Assembly: GCA_028716725.1 (NCBI GenBank)
Contig: JAQUPG010000011.1
Coordinates: 1-48,692 of the forward strand
Origin: Patescibacteria group bacterium
GTDB taxonomy: Bacteria; Patescibacteriota; Patescibacteriia; Patescibacteriales; JAQTRU01
Reading direction: 5' to 3'
Length of the DNA stretch: 48,692 bases
Part shown: in pieces, positions 23,360 through 31,108 of the stretch
Numbering within the stretch: position 1 is the stretch's first letter
How the letters are laid out: each line of letters begins with the position of its first letter
Position numbers and translations under genes: made by a program
Notes under the pieces: model-generated
Told to the model about the DNA's origin: nothing
Database searches by the model: none
What the model saw: only the letters and a program-made list of their open reading frames with translations

Positions 23360-23767
23360 ATGCTTTTTAAGGAATTACGACACGGAGATTGGTTCATCTT
23401 CCCGGAAGCTGTTAAAGACGGCGATCCTGACCTTATGGTAAAACTTGAGTTTCCTGCCCACCCCAGAAATTTTAAGGGCGAATTAGAGCCATACACAGCC
23501 CTTTCCATCCGTTCAGTAACGTTTTTCGCGGTTCCGGACGAAACAGAGGTAATAAAAGTTTCTCTGACTTTCGAGGAACTGCCGACTGACGCCAGGTTCA
23601 TCCTGGTAGACGATCTTGGTAAACCTACTGGCGTGGTGATTTACAGAAAGGTTTTGACGGACCCCAATGGCGTACCTTCATCAGGGAATCCCTTTCTCGC
23701 TTTAAGCGAAGACGGGGCTGTTAAGACCTCGGTTCCGGAAGGCAGAAAAGTCATCAAAATAAGGTAA
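23360..23767 (+). CDS. Stand-alone hypothetical protein, 135 aa, shares a motif with the 24483 product
   Basis: Soluble protein of unknown function. FKELRHGDWFIFPE near the start, VKLEFP and VTFFAVPDETEVI correspond in order to FGELSGGGIFTIKG, EKLEAP and YTFACISDDTEVI in the 24483 product, so the two belong to one small family (seen by eye). The ribosome site GGGAG lies 8 bases before ATG. It has its own promoter and terminator. The C-terminal half (residues 75-135) is extra compared with the shorter relative. Confidence 0.7.
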   Translation: MLFKELRHGDWFIFPEAVKDGDPDLMVKLEFPAHPRNFKGELEPYTALSIRSVTFFAVPDETEVIKVSLTFEELPTDARFILVDDLGKPTGVVIYRKVLTDPNGVPSSGNPFLALSEDGAVKTSVPEGRKVIKIR

Positions 23768-23788
23768 ATTTCACATTCCTCTTAACGC

Positions 23789-23816
23789 GCCCAGCTATTT
23801 TAGCTGGGCTTTTTTA
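23789..23816 (+). terminator. Terminator of the 23360 gene
   Basis: GCCCAGCTA (23789-23797), three bases, TAGCTGGGC (23801-23809), then seven T. Confidence 0.9.
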
Positions 23817-23817
23817 T

Positions 23818-24399
23818 TCATAATCCTAATTTATCACTAATACTTTGCAAAGCTTTCAAGCCAATGGCTAAAAATTCATCCAAAGACAACCCAATTTTCT
23901 CGCATTCCATAATAATCTCGCGGTCGCATTTGGCGGCAAAGGCCTTGGCTTTAAATTTCTTTTTTAAGGATTCTAACTTAACGCTAGCTAGTTTTTTCTC
24001 CGGCTGGACTAGGGCGCTGGCAATAATTAAGCCGGTTAAAGTTTCGGCCGCGGCCAAAGCATGCTGGATTTTTGTAGTTCTCGCTTTATCTTGGTTAATT
24101 CCGCAAAGCTCGCTGCCGTAGCCATGCGAAACAATGGTTTCTATTAAAAAGTCGCTGGCTCCGGCCTGTTTCAAAATTTCTACGGCCTTTACCGTATGTT
24201 CTTTCGGGTTATCTTTAGTCAAATCCCAGTCAATATCATGTAATAAGCCTATAATCCCCCATTCTTCTTCATCCTCGTTAAAATGTTTAGCCAGTTCCCG
24301 CATTATAGCTTCGCTCTCTAAACAATGCATCTTGACGATGTCATCTTTTACATATTTATCCAACAGCTCTTCAGCTTGTTGTCGGTTAACATTTAACAT
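23818..24399 (-). CDS. HDIG-type metal-dependent hydrolase
   Basis: 193-residue HD protein with an intact motif GLLHDIDWD, upstream H (KMHCLESEAIM) and later SHGYG and AAETLTGLI. This subgroup is annotated as predicted hydrolase; the substrate is unknown. ATG 24399 is chosen over a TTG three codons upstream. It overlaps the -35 region of the divergent unit at 24402. Confidence 0.8.
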   Translation of the reverse strand: MLNVNRQQAEELLDKYVKDDIVKMHCLESEAIMRELAKHFNEDEEEWGIIGLLHDIDWDLTKDNPKEHTVKAVEILKQAGASDFLIETIVSHGYGSELCGINQDKARTTKIQHALAAAETLTGLIIASALVQPEKKLASVKLESLKKKFKAKAFAAKCDREIIMECEKIGLSLDEFLAIGLKALQSISDKLGL

Positions 24400-24401
24400 T
24401 T

Positions 24402-24430
24402 TTGACAAATTACTTTTTTATGGCTATTAT
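24402..24430 (+). promoter_or_regulatory. Promoter TTGACA-17-TATTAT
   Basis: TTGACA (24402-24407) and TATTAT (24425-24430). Same layout and same distance from a divergent HD gene as the promoter at 23272. Confidence 0.75.
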
Positions 24431-24482
24431 AGGAGTATATTTATTATTATAATTATTTGCTCTTAACTAAAAGGAGGCAGCG

Positions 24483-24749
24483 ATGGCACGAGATAAGAAA
24501 GAAGTAATACATAGGACTGCGACCTTTGGCAAGGGAGGTGGGCCTATAAAAAAATTATTCGGAGAATTGTCGGGCGGGGGAATATTTACCATTAAAGGTA
24601 AAAGATCAAGAGTTTATGAAAAACTGGAAGCACCGACGACTCCGGAAGGTAACACAGCTAAATGGTTTGACGGTAGAGCCAAAGGCGAACCTGTATATAC
24701 CTTTGCGTGTATCAGTGATGATACTGAGGTGATACTGGGTACAATGTGA
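24483..24749 (+). CDS. Stand-alone hypothetical protein, 88 aa, shares a motif with the 23360 product
   Basis: Small basic protein of unknown function. It carries the pattern GELSGGGIFTIKGKRSRVYE, KLEAP, then YTFACISDDTEVI at the end, matched by the 23360 product. The ribosome site AAAAGGAGG lies 7 bases before ATG. It has its own promoter and terminator. Confidence 0.7.
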   Translation: MARDKKEVIHRTATFGKGGGPIKKLFGELSGGGIFTIKGKRSRVYEKLEAPTTPEGNTAKWFDGRAKGEPVYTFACISDDTEVILGTM

Positions 24750-24771
24750 TCTAAATGATAAAATTATTCCA

Positions 24772-24799
24772 AGGCTCGACTTAGTCGAGTCTTTTTTTA
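24772..24799 (+). terminator. Terminator of the 24483 gene
   Basis: AGGCTCGAC (24772-24780), TTA, GTCGAGTCT (24784-24792), then T. One G-U pair. Confidence 0.85.
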
Positions 24800-24853
24800 G
24801 CATGGGATTTAGACAAGATTAAAACAGATTTAGACAGATTTCTTAATTACTAT

Positions 24854-26362
24854 TTACTGATTACTGTTGTCTCGCCCTTTAGGGCGCATTAAAGGAAAAA
24901 TTTGAGTCTCACGCAGGGGTTTATCCATAAAGAAGGCGAAGAGCCGCTCGGAAAAGCCGAATCCGCAAGTCGGGGGCATGCCATATTCCAAAGCTTCCAC
25001 GAAATCCTTATCAAACATCTGGGCTTCCTCGTCTCCGGCTTCCCTTAATTTCTGCTGCTGCCTGAATCTTTCTTCCTGGTCAGTCGGGTCATTCAGCTCG
25101 CTGTAGCCGTTGCCCAGTTCTGATCCGGCCAGAATTACCTGAAAACGCTGGGCAATTTCCGGATTTTTATCATCGCGCTTGGCCAAAGGCGAAACCGTGA
25201 TGGGCGCGCCAACCAAGAAACCCGGGCCGGCAATTTGCTTACGGCAGTATTTCCAGAGATTATCAATGGCCCGCGTAATATTAAAGCCTTTCTTGTCATA
25301 CTCCACGCCCAGTTTATTTAACTTATCTTTTATTTCCTTTTCCGATGTTTTTAGGATGTCGATGCCGGTCTTCTTTTTTATGGTCTGGCAATAATCGTAT
25401 TTTTCCCATTTTTTCCCCAAGTCAATTGTAAAGCCCTTGATTTTAAATTTAAGCGTGCCAAAAGTTTCTTGGGCAATATATTTATACATTTCCTCCACTA
25501 AGTTCATTCCCTCTTCGTAGTCGGCATAAGCCCAATAAAATTCCATCTGGGTATAATCCTGCAGATGCTCCGAATCCATGCCCTCATTCCGGAAAATCCG
25601 GCCGATTTCAAAAACTTTTTCCAAGCCGGCCACCATTAATTTTTTCTGCCAGAGCTCGCCGGCCGAGATGCGCAGATAAGCGTCAAGGCCTAAGGCGTTA
25701 TGGCGGGTTATGAACGGCCGGGCATCGGCGCCGCCGGTGGTAATTTCCAGAACCGGCGTTTCCACTTCTAAAAATCCCTTTTTAATTAAAAATTCCCGGG
25801 TAGCTTGCCAAAATTTGGCTCTTTTAGCTATCATTTCCTTTACTTCCGGGTTAAACAGGATATCCAAGTATCTTTTCCTGAAGCGTTCTTCCTCATCTTT
25901 AAATCCGGACCATTTATCCGGCAAGGGCCTTAAGGTTTTAGCCAGTAATTTCCAGTTTTTCACCAGAACGCTTTTTTCGCCTTTGTGGGTTATAAAGCAC
26001 TCCCCTTTTACTTCAATAAAGTCGCCTATATCTATAAATTTTTCAAAAATTTTGTAATTTTTATCCCCAACTTCTTTTTTAGAAACGGCAATCTGGATCT
26101 TTCCGCTTTCGTCTTCCAAATTGGCAAAAGTCAGGTTGCCGTGGGAGCGCAGGCTGCGCAGCCGGCCGGCCAAAGCCACCGGGTCATGGGTTTTTTCCAG
26201 TTTGGCAAAATCTAAAAGAACCGCCTTGGCCAAATGCGTTCTTTTAGATTTTGCCGGATATGGGTTTATCCCCTGCCTACCGGCAGGCAGGCCTTCTTTT
26301 TTAAGATTGGCCAGCTTTTTAATTCTTTCCTCATATTCGCTTACCTTGTTTATATTGGGCAT
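24854..26362 (-). CDS. lysS: Lysyl-tRNA synthetase (class II)
   Basis: 502 residues: N-terminal OB-fold anticodon domain (about 40-160) and class II core with motif 2 (FRNEGMDSEHLQDYTQMEF) and motif 3 (GFGFSERLFAFFMDKPLRET). Motif 3 differs from the usual GIDRL form but keeps the catalytic Arg. Residues 25-31 (LPAGRQG) are an insert in the N-terminal GINPYP region, encoded by a palindromic repeat. Otherwise the gene is ordinary and stands alone. Confidence 0.94.
   Translation of the reverse strand: MPNINKVSEYEERIKKLANLKKEGLPAGRQGINPYPAKSKRTHLAKAVLLDFAKLEKTHDPVALAGRLRSLRSHGNLTFANLEDESGKIQIAVSKKEVGDKNYKIFEKFIDIGDFIEVKGECFITHKGEKSVLVKNWKLLAKTLRPLPDKWSGFKDEEERFRKRYLDILFNPEVKEMIAKRAKFWQATREFLIKKGFLEVETPVLEITTGGADARPFITRHNALGLDAYLRISAGELWQKKLMVAGLEKVFEIGRIFRNEGMDSEHLQDYTQMEFYWAYADYEEGMNLVEEMYKYIAQETFGTLKFKIKGFTIDLGKKWEKYDYCQTIKKKTGIDILKTSEKEIKDKLNKLGVEYDKKGFNITRAIDNLWKYCRKQIAGPGFLVGAPITVSPLAKRDDKNPEIAQRFQVILAGSELGNGYSELNDPTDQEERFRQQQKLREAGDEEAQMFDKDFVEALEYGMPPTCGFGFSERLFAFFMDKPLRETQIFPLMRPKGRDNSNQ
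26272..26291. repeat. In-frame palindromic repeat in lysS
   Basis: CCTGCCTACCGGCAGGCAGG forms a hairpin (CCTGCC/GGCAGG) and encodes LPAGRQ on the minus strand. It is nearly identical to the insert at 8759-8780 in the TagA-Nudix gene. Confidence 0.85.
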
Positions 26363-26426
26363 ATATTTACCAGCTTAGATACGTTAATTAATATTAATAT
26401 TTTAGGATATTTCCGCATAAAAGTCA

Positions 26427-26454
26427 AAAAAACAGCGTTCAAGTGCTGTTTTTT
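26427..26454 (-). terminator. Terminator of the aspartic-protease pair
   Basis: AAAAAACAGC (26427-26436) and GCTGTTTTTT (26445-26454) pair around 8 bases. T and A runs on both sides make it work in either direction; it lies 20 bases past the stop at 26474. Confidence 0.8.
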
Positions 26455-26473
26455 GTTGCTATAGAGAGTTTAT

Positions 26474-26890
26474 TTATTTTTTAGTTTCTCCTTCACTCCC
26501 TTTAATTTCTTGTGGTTCTTCTGCCTTCGGTTCTTCTATAACTAAACTTTTAGTTTTGAAGTTTACGAACAATGTATAGTTTGTTAATAAGCGCATACCT
26601 AAAAGAGGCGTGTCTCCTTTATCAACATCTACTGACGCAAGTTTATTTTGAGATCCCCACTGAATTGACGCTACAAATTTTAGAGGATTATAAGAAGTAC
26701 CACCAGCAATTTTATATTCACTTTCGCCAACTAGCGCAAGACCTAAAGGAATAGCTAAACTAACGGGTAATGAAAGTTCACCGTCGAATCCTGTATCAAT
26801 TAAAAAGTATATCTCCTTAGACCCATGGTAACCAGCAAGTTTCAATTTTACCCATAATTGGTCATTATGGATTATGCCGTTTATCAGCAT
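26474..26890 (-). CDS. Clan AA (retropepsin-like) aspartic protease
   Basis: 138 residues with the catalytic motif FLIDTGFDGELSLP (D32-T33-G34) and a second hydrophobic-Gly strand (PLLGMRLL), as in single-domain retropepsins that act as dimers. The tail is charged (EEPKAEEPQEIKGSEG). No signal peptide. Its ATG overlaps the stop of the upstream small gene by 7 bases, so the two are coupled. Confidence 0.82.
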   Translation of the reverse strand: MLINGIIHNDQLWVKLKLAGYHGSKEIYFLIDTGFDGELSLPVSLAIPLGLALVGESEYKIAGGTSYNPLKFVASIQWGSQNKLASVDVDKGDTPLLGMRLLTNYTLFVNFKTKSLVIEEPKAEEPQEIKGSEGETKK

Positions 26891-27162
26891 ACACTTATTA
26901 GTAGCTTCTCATTTTTTACTTTATATGGAGAAAGTTTTATAAAATATATTAGATTTGTATTACCTTCTTTGTTTCTCTGTTCTAAAATGCTAGACTCTGT
27001 TTTTCCAACCCAATATTTTCTACCTTCCGGATCCAAACCAACAATAACATCCTCTTTTTCATCTCTATATTTTTCCAATGATGATTCTATTTCCAAATAA
27101 TATTTTTTTGCCCGGTCGGCAAGTGTTGTAATACCATTATTTTGATTTAAAATATCATCCAT
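26884..27162 (-). CDS. Small partner protein of the aspartic protease, 92 aa
   Basis: Helical N-terminal half (ADRAKKYYLEIESSLEKY) and a strand region with DPEGRKYWVGKTESS. I know similar small proteins encoded directly before clan AA proteases in other bacteria; their role is not established and the pair looks like a toxin-antitoxin-sized module. Overlaps the protease gene by 7 bases. Confidence 0.65.
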   Translation of the reverse strand: MDDILNQNNGITTLADRAKKYYLEIESSLEKYRDEKEDVIVGLDPEGRKYWVGKTESSILEQRNKEGNTNLIYFIKLSPYKVKNEKLLISVC

Positions 27163-27230
27163 AAATTTGTTATTATTAATATGACTTCTAAATATATTAT
27201 ATACTATTTTTTAAAAATGCCAATAATATT

Positions 27231-27695
27231 TTATTCAATTTTTATTATCTCGTATTCCACTTCGCCCTTGGGAGTGCTGACTCTTACTTTATCTCCCTGC
27301 TTTTTCCCCAAGAAAGCTACGCCTAAGGGCGACTCGTTAGAAATTTTTCCGGCCATTGGGTCGGCTTCGTTAAAGCTTACAATCGTATATTCTTTTTCTA
27401 TCCCACCATTGTTTTTTACGGTTACTTTTGAGCCCATGGCCACGCCGCTCTTTTTTTCATGGTTGCCCTCCACGACCGTTAAATTTTTCAGAAGGTTGGT
27501 TACTTCCATAACCCGGCCTTCGTTAAAAGCCTGTTCGTCTTTAGCGTCCTGATACTCAGCGTTCTCGCTTAAGTCCCCCAGTTCTTTGGCTTTCTCAATT
27601 CTTTCCGCAATTTCTTTTCTCCTGACGTTTGTTAAATAATCAAGTTCTTTTTTTAGTTTGTCATAACCGTCTTGAGATATTATTTGGTCAGGCAT
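27231..27695 (-). CDS. greA: Transcription elongation factor GreA
   Basis: 154-residue factor that rescues backtracked RNA polymerase. N-terminal coiled coil (about 8-75) with the tip acidic residues DLSENAEYQDAKDEQ, then the C-terminal FKBP-like domain (ISNESPLGVAFLGKKQGD). Start at ATG 27695; an upstream in-frame ATG at 27728 would add 11 residues not seen in relatives. Confidence 0.95.
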   Translation of the reverse strand: MPDQIISQDGYDKLKKELDYLTNVRRKEIAERIEKAKELGDLSENAEYQDAKDEQAFNEGRVMEVTNLLKNLTVVEGNHEKKSGVAMGSKVTVKNNGGIEKEYTIVSFNEADPMAGKISNESPLGVAFLGKKQGDKVRVSTPKGEVEYEIIKIE

Positions 27696-27784
27696 ATTTT
27701 CATATAACACATAGCGGGCGATACGCAACCGGCCATGTGGAAAAATTAAATAACATAATCTTTAATATACAGGATAATAAAAAA

Positions 27785-29296
27785 TTAGGCAAGGGCGGCG
27801 CCTGCTTTTAGGCGTTCTATGGCTGTGGCGGCAATTATCAAATAGCCGATTCCCAGGGGATGGTTGGTATAGGGGCTAAAAAAGCTTACAGCCGCAATAA
27901 CTATAAGCCCCAGCCCCAGCCCAAGGCCTAAATTAGTCTTTGTGATAAAACCGTCATAGATAATTTTGCTTATTAGCCCCAAATAAACCAGTAAGCCGAA
28001 GAAACCTAATTTTAGCCAGATATCCAGCCAGCCCCATTCAAAAGCGTAAGTCGTATATTCGCCGGTTGCGCTGGATTGCCTAATGCGGGGATCCTTTGAT
28101 TCATAGGTAATAGTGGCGCCAAAACCAGATCCCAAAACCGGGGCTTTTTTTATGGATGACCAAAGGGGCGGGAGAAGCTGCCAGCGGGAAGAAACAGCCG
28201 CTTCTCCCATATCACTTAAGCGGTTAGAAAAAAGCGAAGCGGCATTAAAACCGCCGATGGGTTCGGGATAAGGGAATTTTACGATAACCAAGGTTAAGAT
28301 TATAGCCGCCAGAGCTGCGCCCAGCAGAACTCCCGACATTCTAACTATATTTCTCCCCTCTTTTCTGAAAATTAAAATTAGATAATAAAACAGAAGACCG
28401 ACGCCCAGGCCGAGCCAGAAACTTCGGGAAAAACTTACAAGGATAACGGACAAAGCTAAAACTAAAAACGAAAAACTAAAAACGAAAAACTTTTTATTTT
28501 TTGGTGGTTGATACAGTAAGAAGGCTAAAAGTAAAAAGAAGCCGATGAGAATAAAGATATGGGACTGGAAAAATATGCGGTAAAAACCGCCTTCAACCGG
28601 CGTAATTTCGCCGACCCCGGTAGTCCTTACCCATTGGTAAAGCTCAAGGATTATGCCGGGGCAGTCATGGGAAAAAGTAAAAAGGAAAAAGAAAGTTTTA
28701 AAACTTAGCCAGGCCGCGGCTGCTAAAAATACTCTGCCCAAATCATAAATATTCTCTCTCGCCCCGTTAGCCCCGCTTAGAAAATTATTTCTAACGGGGT
28801 TAATAAAATCATAAATTGGAAAAATCAAGACAAAATAAAGCCAGCCGTTAAAATCGAAAAAGATATTAGAAAAGCCGTTATGATTTAGAAAGCCGTTAAT
28901 TAAACCCCAGACAATAAAGATAAATAAGGGGATGAAATATCTGAAGGAGCTCAGCTCCGAAGCTTCGGAGCTGAGCTCCTTGTGGATCGTTTTATTTATA
29001 ATCTTCCCCAGCCAGACTGCCATAACAATAAGCCAGAGAGCAATGCGGATAGAAATTATCGCCCCGCCGATATCGAGATAAAATAAATAGCCCTTGGAAC
29101 CGATAAATAATTCGGTTAGAAGTATTAAAATTCCGTATTCCAGCTTAACTAAAGATAAAATTAAAACTAAAGTTATGATAATAAAAAAAGCCGCTTTTTC
29201 AAAATTAGGCAGCCAAAAAGCAAAAATAGAAAATAATTCCGCTAAAAATATGATTAAAATAATTCGCCCTGTTTTTCTATCAAATAAATTTTCCAT
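27785..29296 (-). CDS. O-antigen ligase / Wzy-like membrane protein
   Basis: 503-residue membrane protein with about 12 hydrophobic segments and a large extracellular loop (about 225-370) typical of the O-antigen ligase/polymerase family, including RSFWLGLGVGLL and PVLGSGFGATI. It probably polymerises or attaches a surface polysaccharide made by the neighbouring glycosyltransferases and flippase. Two in-frame palindromes interrupt cytoplasmic or surface loops: residues 106-118 (ELSSEASELSS) and 166-179 (NPVRNNFLSGANG). Confidence 0.82.
   Translation of the reverse strand: MENLFDRKTGRIILIIFLAELFSIFAFWLPNFEKAAFFIIITLVLILSLVKLEYGILILLTELFIGSKGYLFYLDIGGAIISIRIALWLIVMAVWLGKIINKTIHKELSSEASELSSFRYFIPLFIFIVWGLINGFLNHNGFSNIFFDFNGWLYFVLIFPIYDFINPVRNNFLSGANGARENIYDLGRVFLAAAAWLSFKTFFFLFTFSHDCPGIILELYQWVRTTGVGEITPVEGGFYRIFFQSHIFILIGFFLLLAFLLYQPPKNKKFFVFSFSFLVLALSVILVSFSRSFWLGLGVGLLFYYLILIFRKEGRNIVRMSGVLLGAALAAIILTLVIVKFPYPEPIGGFNAASLFSNRLSDMGEAAVSSRWQLLPPLWSSIKKAPVLGSGFGATITYESKDPRIRQSSATGEYTTYAFEWGWLDIWLKLGFFGLLVYLGLISKIIYDGFITKTNLGLGLGLGLIVIAAVSFFSPYTNHPLGIGYLIIAATAIERLKAGAALA
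28762..28799. repeat. In-frame CCCCGTTAG palindrome in the O-antigen ligase gene
   Basis: CCCCGCTTAGAAA (28771-28783) and TTTCTAACGGGG (28788-28799) form a hairpin with a 4-base loop; a further CCCCGTTAG precedes it (28762-28770). The arms are the same as at 13266-13381. Confidence 0.8.
28944..28981. repeat. Perfect 38-bp palindrome inside the O-antigen ligase gene
   Basis: The left half AAGGAGCTCAGCTCCGAAG (28944-28962) and the right half (28963-28981) are exact complements with no loop base. It is read in frame as ELSSEASELSS. Confidence 0.92.
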
Positions 29297-29302
29297 CTTT
29301 GT

Positions 29303-29761
29303 TTATTTTAAATATTCTACCTTATCCCCTTCCCTAATATCATTTTCTAGACAAAAACCGCCATTTACTTCCAAAACATAATTGACCGGCTGCCCACTTT
29401 TATATTTTTTTAAATCTAGAGGGCCAGGAGCTGGCGGTGGCAACTCTTTATCTATTTTAACAATTTTTACGTCATCAATCCAGATAATGTCTATAGGAAA
29501 AAGCATGTCGCGCATAACAAAGGTTCTTTCTATTTTGTTCGGAAATATAAAAAGCATGCCGCAATCTCCGCATAAGCTGTCCCGGCCGGATAGCCCCCGG
29601 TATTGCTCAATCGGAGTTTTCGCAATTTCCGCCTTAATTTCCGCGCCGTTTATTTTGATAACTTTAGTCTGATTTTGCGCATCAGAAAGGAAAAAAATTA
29701 AAAAAGTGGCAATAATTAAAACCGCCAGAAGACAGGAAAGGAACAATATTTTTTTAAACAT
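29303..29761 (-). CDS. DUF192 protein, membrane-anchored
   Basis: 152 residues: one N-terminal membrane segment or signal (about 5-26), then a DUF192 domain with the conserved RGLSGR, GMLFIF, FVMRDMLFPIDIIWID and YVLEVNGGF blocks. Function of DUF192 is not established. It lies 6 bases from the O-antigen ligase start and 3 bases from the GT2 stop, in one operon. Confidence 0.88.
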   Translation of the reverse strand: MFKKILFLSCLLAVLIIATFLIFFLSDAQNQTKVIKINGAEIKAEIAKTPIEQYRGLSGRDSLCGDCGMLFIFPNKIERTFVMRDMLFPIDIIWIDDVKIVKIDKELPPPAPGPLDLKKYKSGQPVNYVLEVNGGFCLENDIREGDKVEYLK

Positions 29762-29764
29762 ATC

Positions 29765-30475
29765 TTAGGGCAGATTATGCTTATTTTTTATTATTTTTAC
29801 CGCCTCTCTATATTTTTTTACCGTTGGCAAAAACGGCAATAATTTATAGGCGAAAGACGGCAGCCAGGAGCTTATAGTTCCACCCGGCTTGATTTTAAAT
29901 AAAACTTTATCAATCCAAAAACCTTTGCGGCCGTTTTCGGACATTGCTAAATACAAATCCCAATCCTGCAGTTTTTTTATGGATTCATCCCAACCTCCTT
30001 TTGGGAAAGCTTCCCGCCTGATTAAAGACATAGTATGGATGCACGGTCCGGCTTTTAATTTTTCCGTAGAGAAAGGCCCCACTTTAAAAAGCTTTTTGCC
30101 CCAAAGGAAGGAAGAATAGGCGAAACTCGCCTCAGGATGGCTTTCTAGGGCTCCCAGCATCGTTTCCAGGGCTTCCGGGATTAAAACCGCGTCAGCATCG
30201 CAGAAGAAAAGAAAATCCCCTTCTGACTCCTCAAATCCCCTATTCCTAGCCGAAGGTGCCCCCAAATTCTCTTGATTAACAATTTTTAATTTTACATTGT
30301 GATTTTTATTTTTTATTTTTGATTTTTGATTTTCTAAGACATCTTTTATATTATCCATTGAACCATCGTTAACAATGATTACCTCATAATCTTTATAGGT
30401 CTGGGCCAAAATACTATCTAAACATTTTGATAATTTGTCCGCTTGGTTATAAATTGGAATAATTATGCTGATCAT
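29765..30475 (-). CDS. Family 2 glycosyltransferase
   Basis: 236-residue cytoplasmic GT-A enzyme: IPIYNQADKLSKCLDSI, nucleotide-binding VNDGSMDN and the DxD-type FCDADAV (D93, D95). It likely adds a sugar to a lipid-linked surface glycan. Residues 50-64 (QKSKIKNKNHNVKLK) are a Lys/Asn-rich insert from AT-rich repeat-like DNA (30284-30328) not needed by the fold. First gene of the operon GT2-DUF192-O-antigen ligase. Confidence 0.88.
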   Translation of the reverse strand: MISIIIPIYNQADKLSKCLDSILAQTYKDYEVIIVNDGSMDNIKDVLENQKSKIKNKNHNVKLKIVNQENLGAPSARNRGFEESEGDFLFFCDADAVLIPEALETMLGALESHPEASFAYSSFLWGKKLFKVGPFSTEKLKAGPCIHTMSLIRREAFPKGGWDESIKKLQDWDLYLAMSENGRKGFWIDKVLFKIKPGGTISSWLPSFAYKLLPFLPTVKKYREAVKIIKNKHNLP

Positions 30476-30503
30476 TTGACTTTTAGGTTAAAAGTATTAA
30501 TAT
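30476..30503 (+). promoter_or_regulatory. Promoter TTGACT-16-TAATAT
   Basis: TTGACT (30476-30481) begins one base from the GT2 start codon; TAATAT is at 30498-30503. Drives the small membrane protein pair. Confidence 0.6.
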
Positions 30504-30550
30504 GGAGATAATATAGAGATAATCTGGTAATTCTAAAAGGGAGGATTTCC

Positions 30551-30718
30551 ATGGAATTGCTCTTTGATATGTTGCGATGGGCTGGCAGCGAGGAGGAAAT
30601 TTTTTCTTACTTCATTTATTTTTCCTCCTTGTTCCCGTTCGTTTTTCTGTTTAACGCCCTTTTTGCCGCCATCGGGGCAATAGGCGATTACGCCGCAAGC
30701 AGTTGGGAGGAAACATGA
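30551..30718 (+). CDS. Small membrane protein, 55 aa
   Basis: Hand-translated frame MELLFDMLRWAGSEEEIFSY followed by a strongly hydrophobic segment (FIYFSSLFPFVFLFNALFAA, about 20-40). The ribosome site GGGAGG lies 8 bases before ATG. Its stop overlaps the ATG of the next gene (ATGA), so the two are translationally coupled. Unrecognised; inserted between two glycosyltransferase genes on the opposite strand. Confidence 0.65.
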   Translation: MELLFDMLRWAGSEEEIFSYFIYFSSLFPFVFLFNALFAAIGAIGDYAASSWEET

Positions 30719-31002
30719 CAATCGGCTGCTTCTATTTTTGGGGCTGTAGGCTCCTTCTTCTCTTCATTCTGTCGATGCTGCTTATTATTTTTTTCAGCGC
30801 CCTTCAGCAGAAAAGCATTTCGGCGATGGATAAAGTCTTTTATTTCCTAGGACTTCTTTGCCTGGCAACGTATTACGCCTTGTGGTTTTTCGGTCAGGCA
30901 TCGCCCTTTTACTTTCAACTGGATTTGCCCTTGCTGTTTAATCTGATGTTGCTTATCGGCACGTTCCTTATTTTCAGGGGGTTGAGGATTCTTTTTAAAT
31001 GA
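30715..31002 (+). CDS. Small membrane protein, 95 aa
   Basis: Three hydrophobic segments (about 6-28, 39-58 and 68-88) and a basic end (FRGLRILFK). The start at ATG 30715 overlaps the previous stop and has GGGAGG 8 bases upstream. Unrecognised. With the 55-residue protein it forms a two-gene stand-alone unit with promoter and terminator. Confidence 0.65.
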   Translation: MTIGCFYFWGCRLLLLFILSMLLIIFFSALQQKSISAMDKVFYFLGLLCLATYYALWFFGQASPFYFQLDLPLLFNLMLLIGTFLIFRGLRILFK

Positions 31003-31006
31003 CAGG

Positions 31007-31044
31007 AAGCGTTTGTTCTGTTTCGGACGCTTCCTTTTTTATTT
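31007..31044 (+). terminator. Terminator of the small membrane protein pair
   Basis: AGGAAGCGT (31007-31015) pairs with ACGCTTCCT (31030-31038), followed by T. Confidence 0.8.
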
Positions 31045-31045
31045 T

Positions 31046-31108
31046 ACCCCGCATCTTACCTCCGGTCCCTGACCGCAGGGTTTAACCTCGTGCGTCAAAG
31101 TGCGGGGT
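31046..31108. repeat. Terminal-inverted-repeat element, copy 3
   Basis: ACCCCGCATCTT (31046-31057) and AAAGTGCGGGGT (31097-31108) are imperfect arms. The right arm overlaps the last codons and stop of the GT4 gene. Confidence 0.7.

Noticed and set aside
27883-27935. Tandem GCCCCA repeat in the O-antigen ligase gene as a phase-variation tract
   Set aside because: Only about three units (encoding LGLGLG), divisible by three, so slippage would not switch the frame off.
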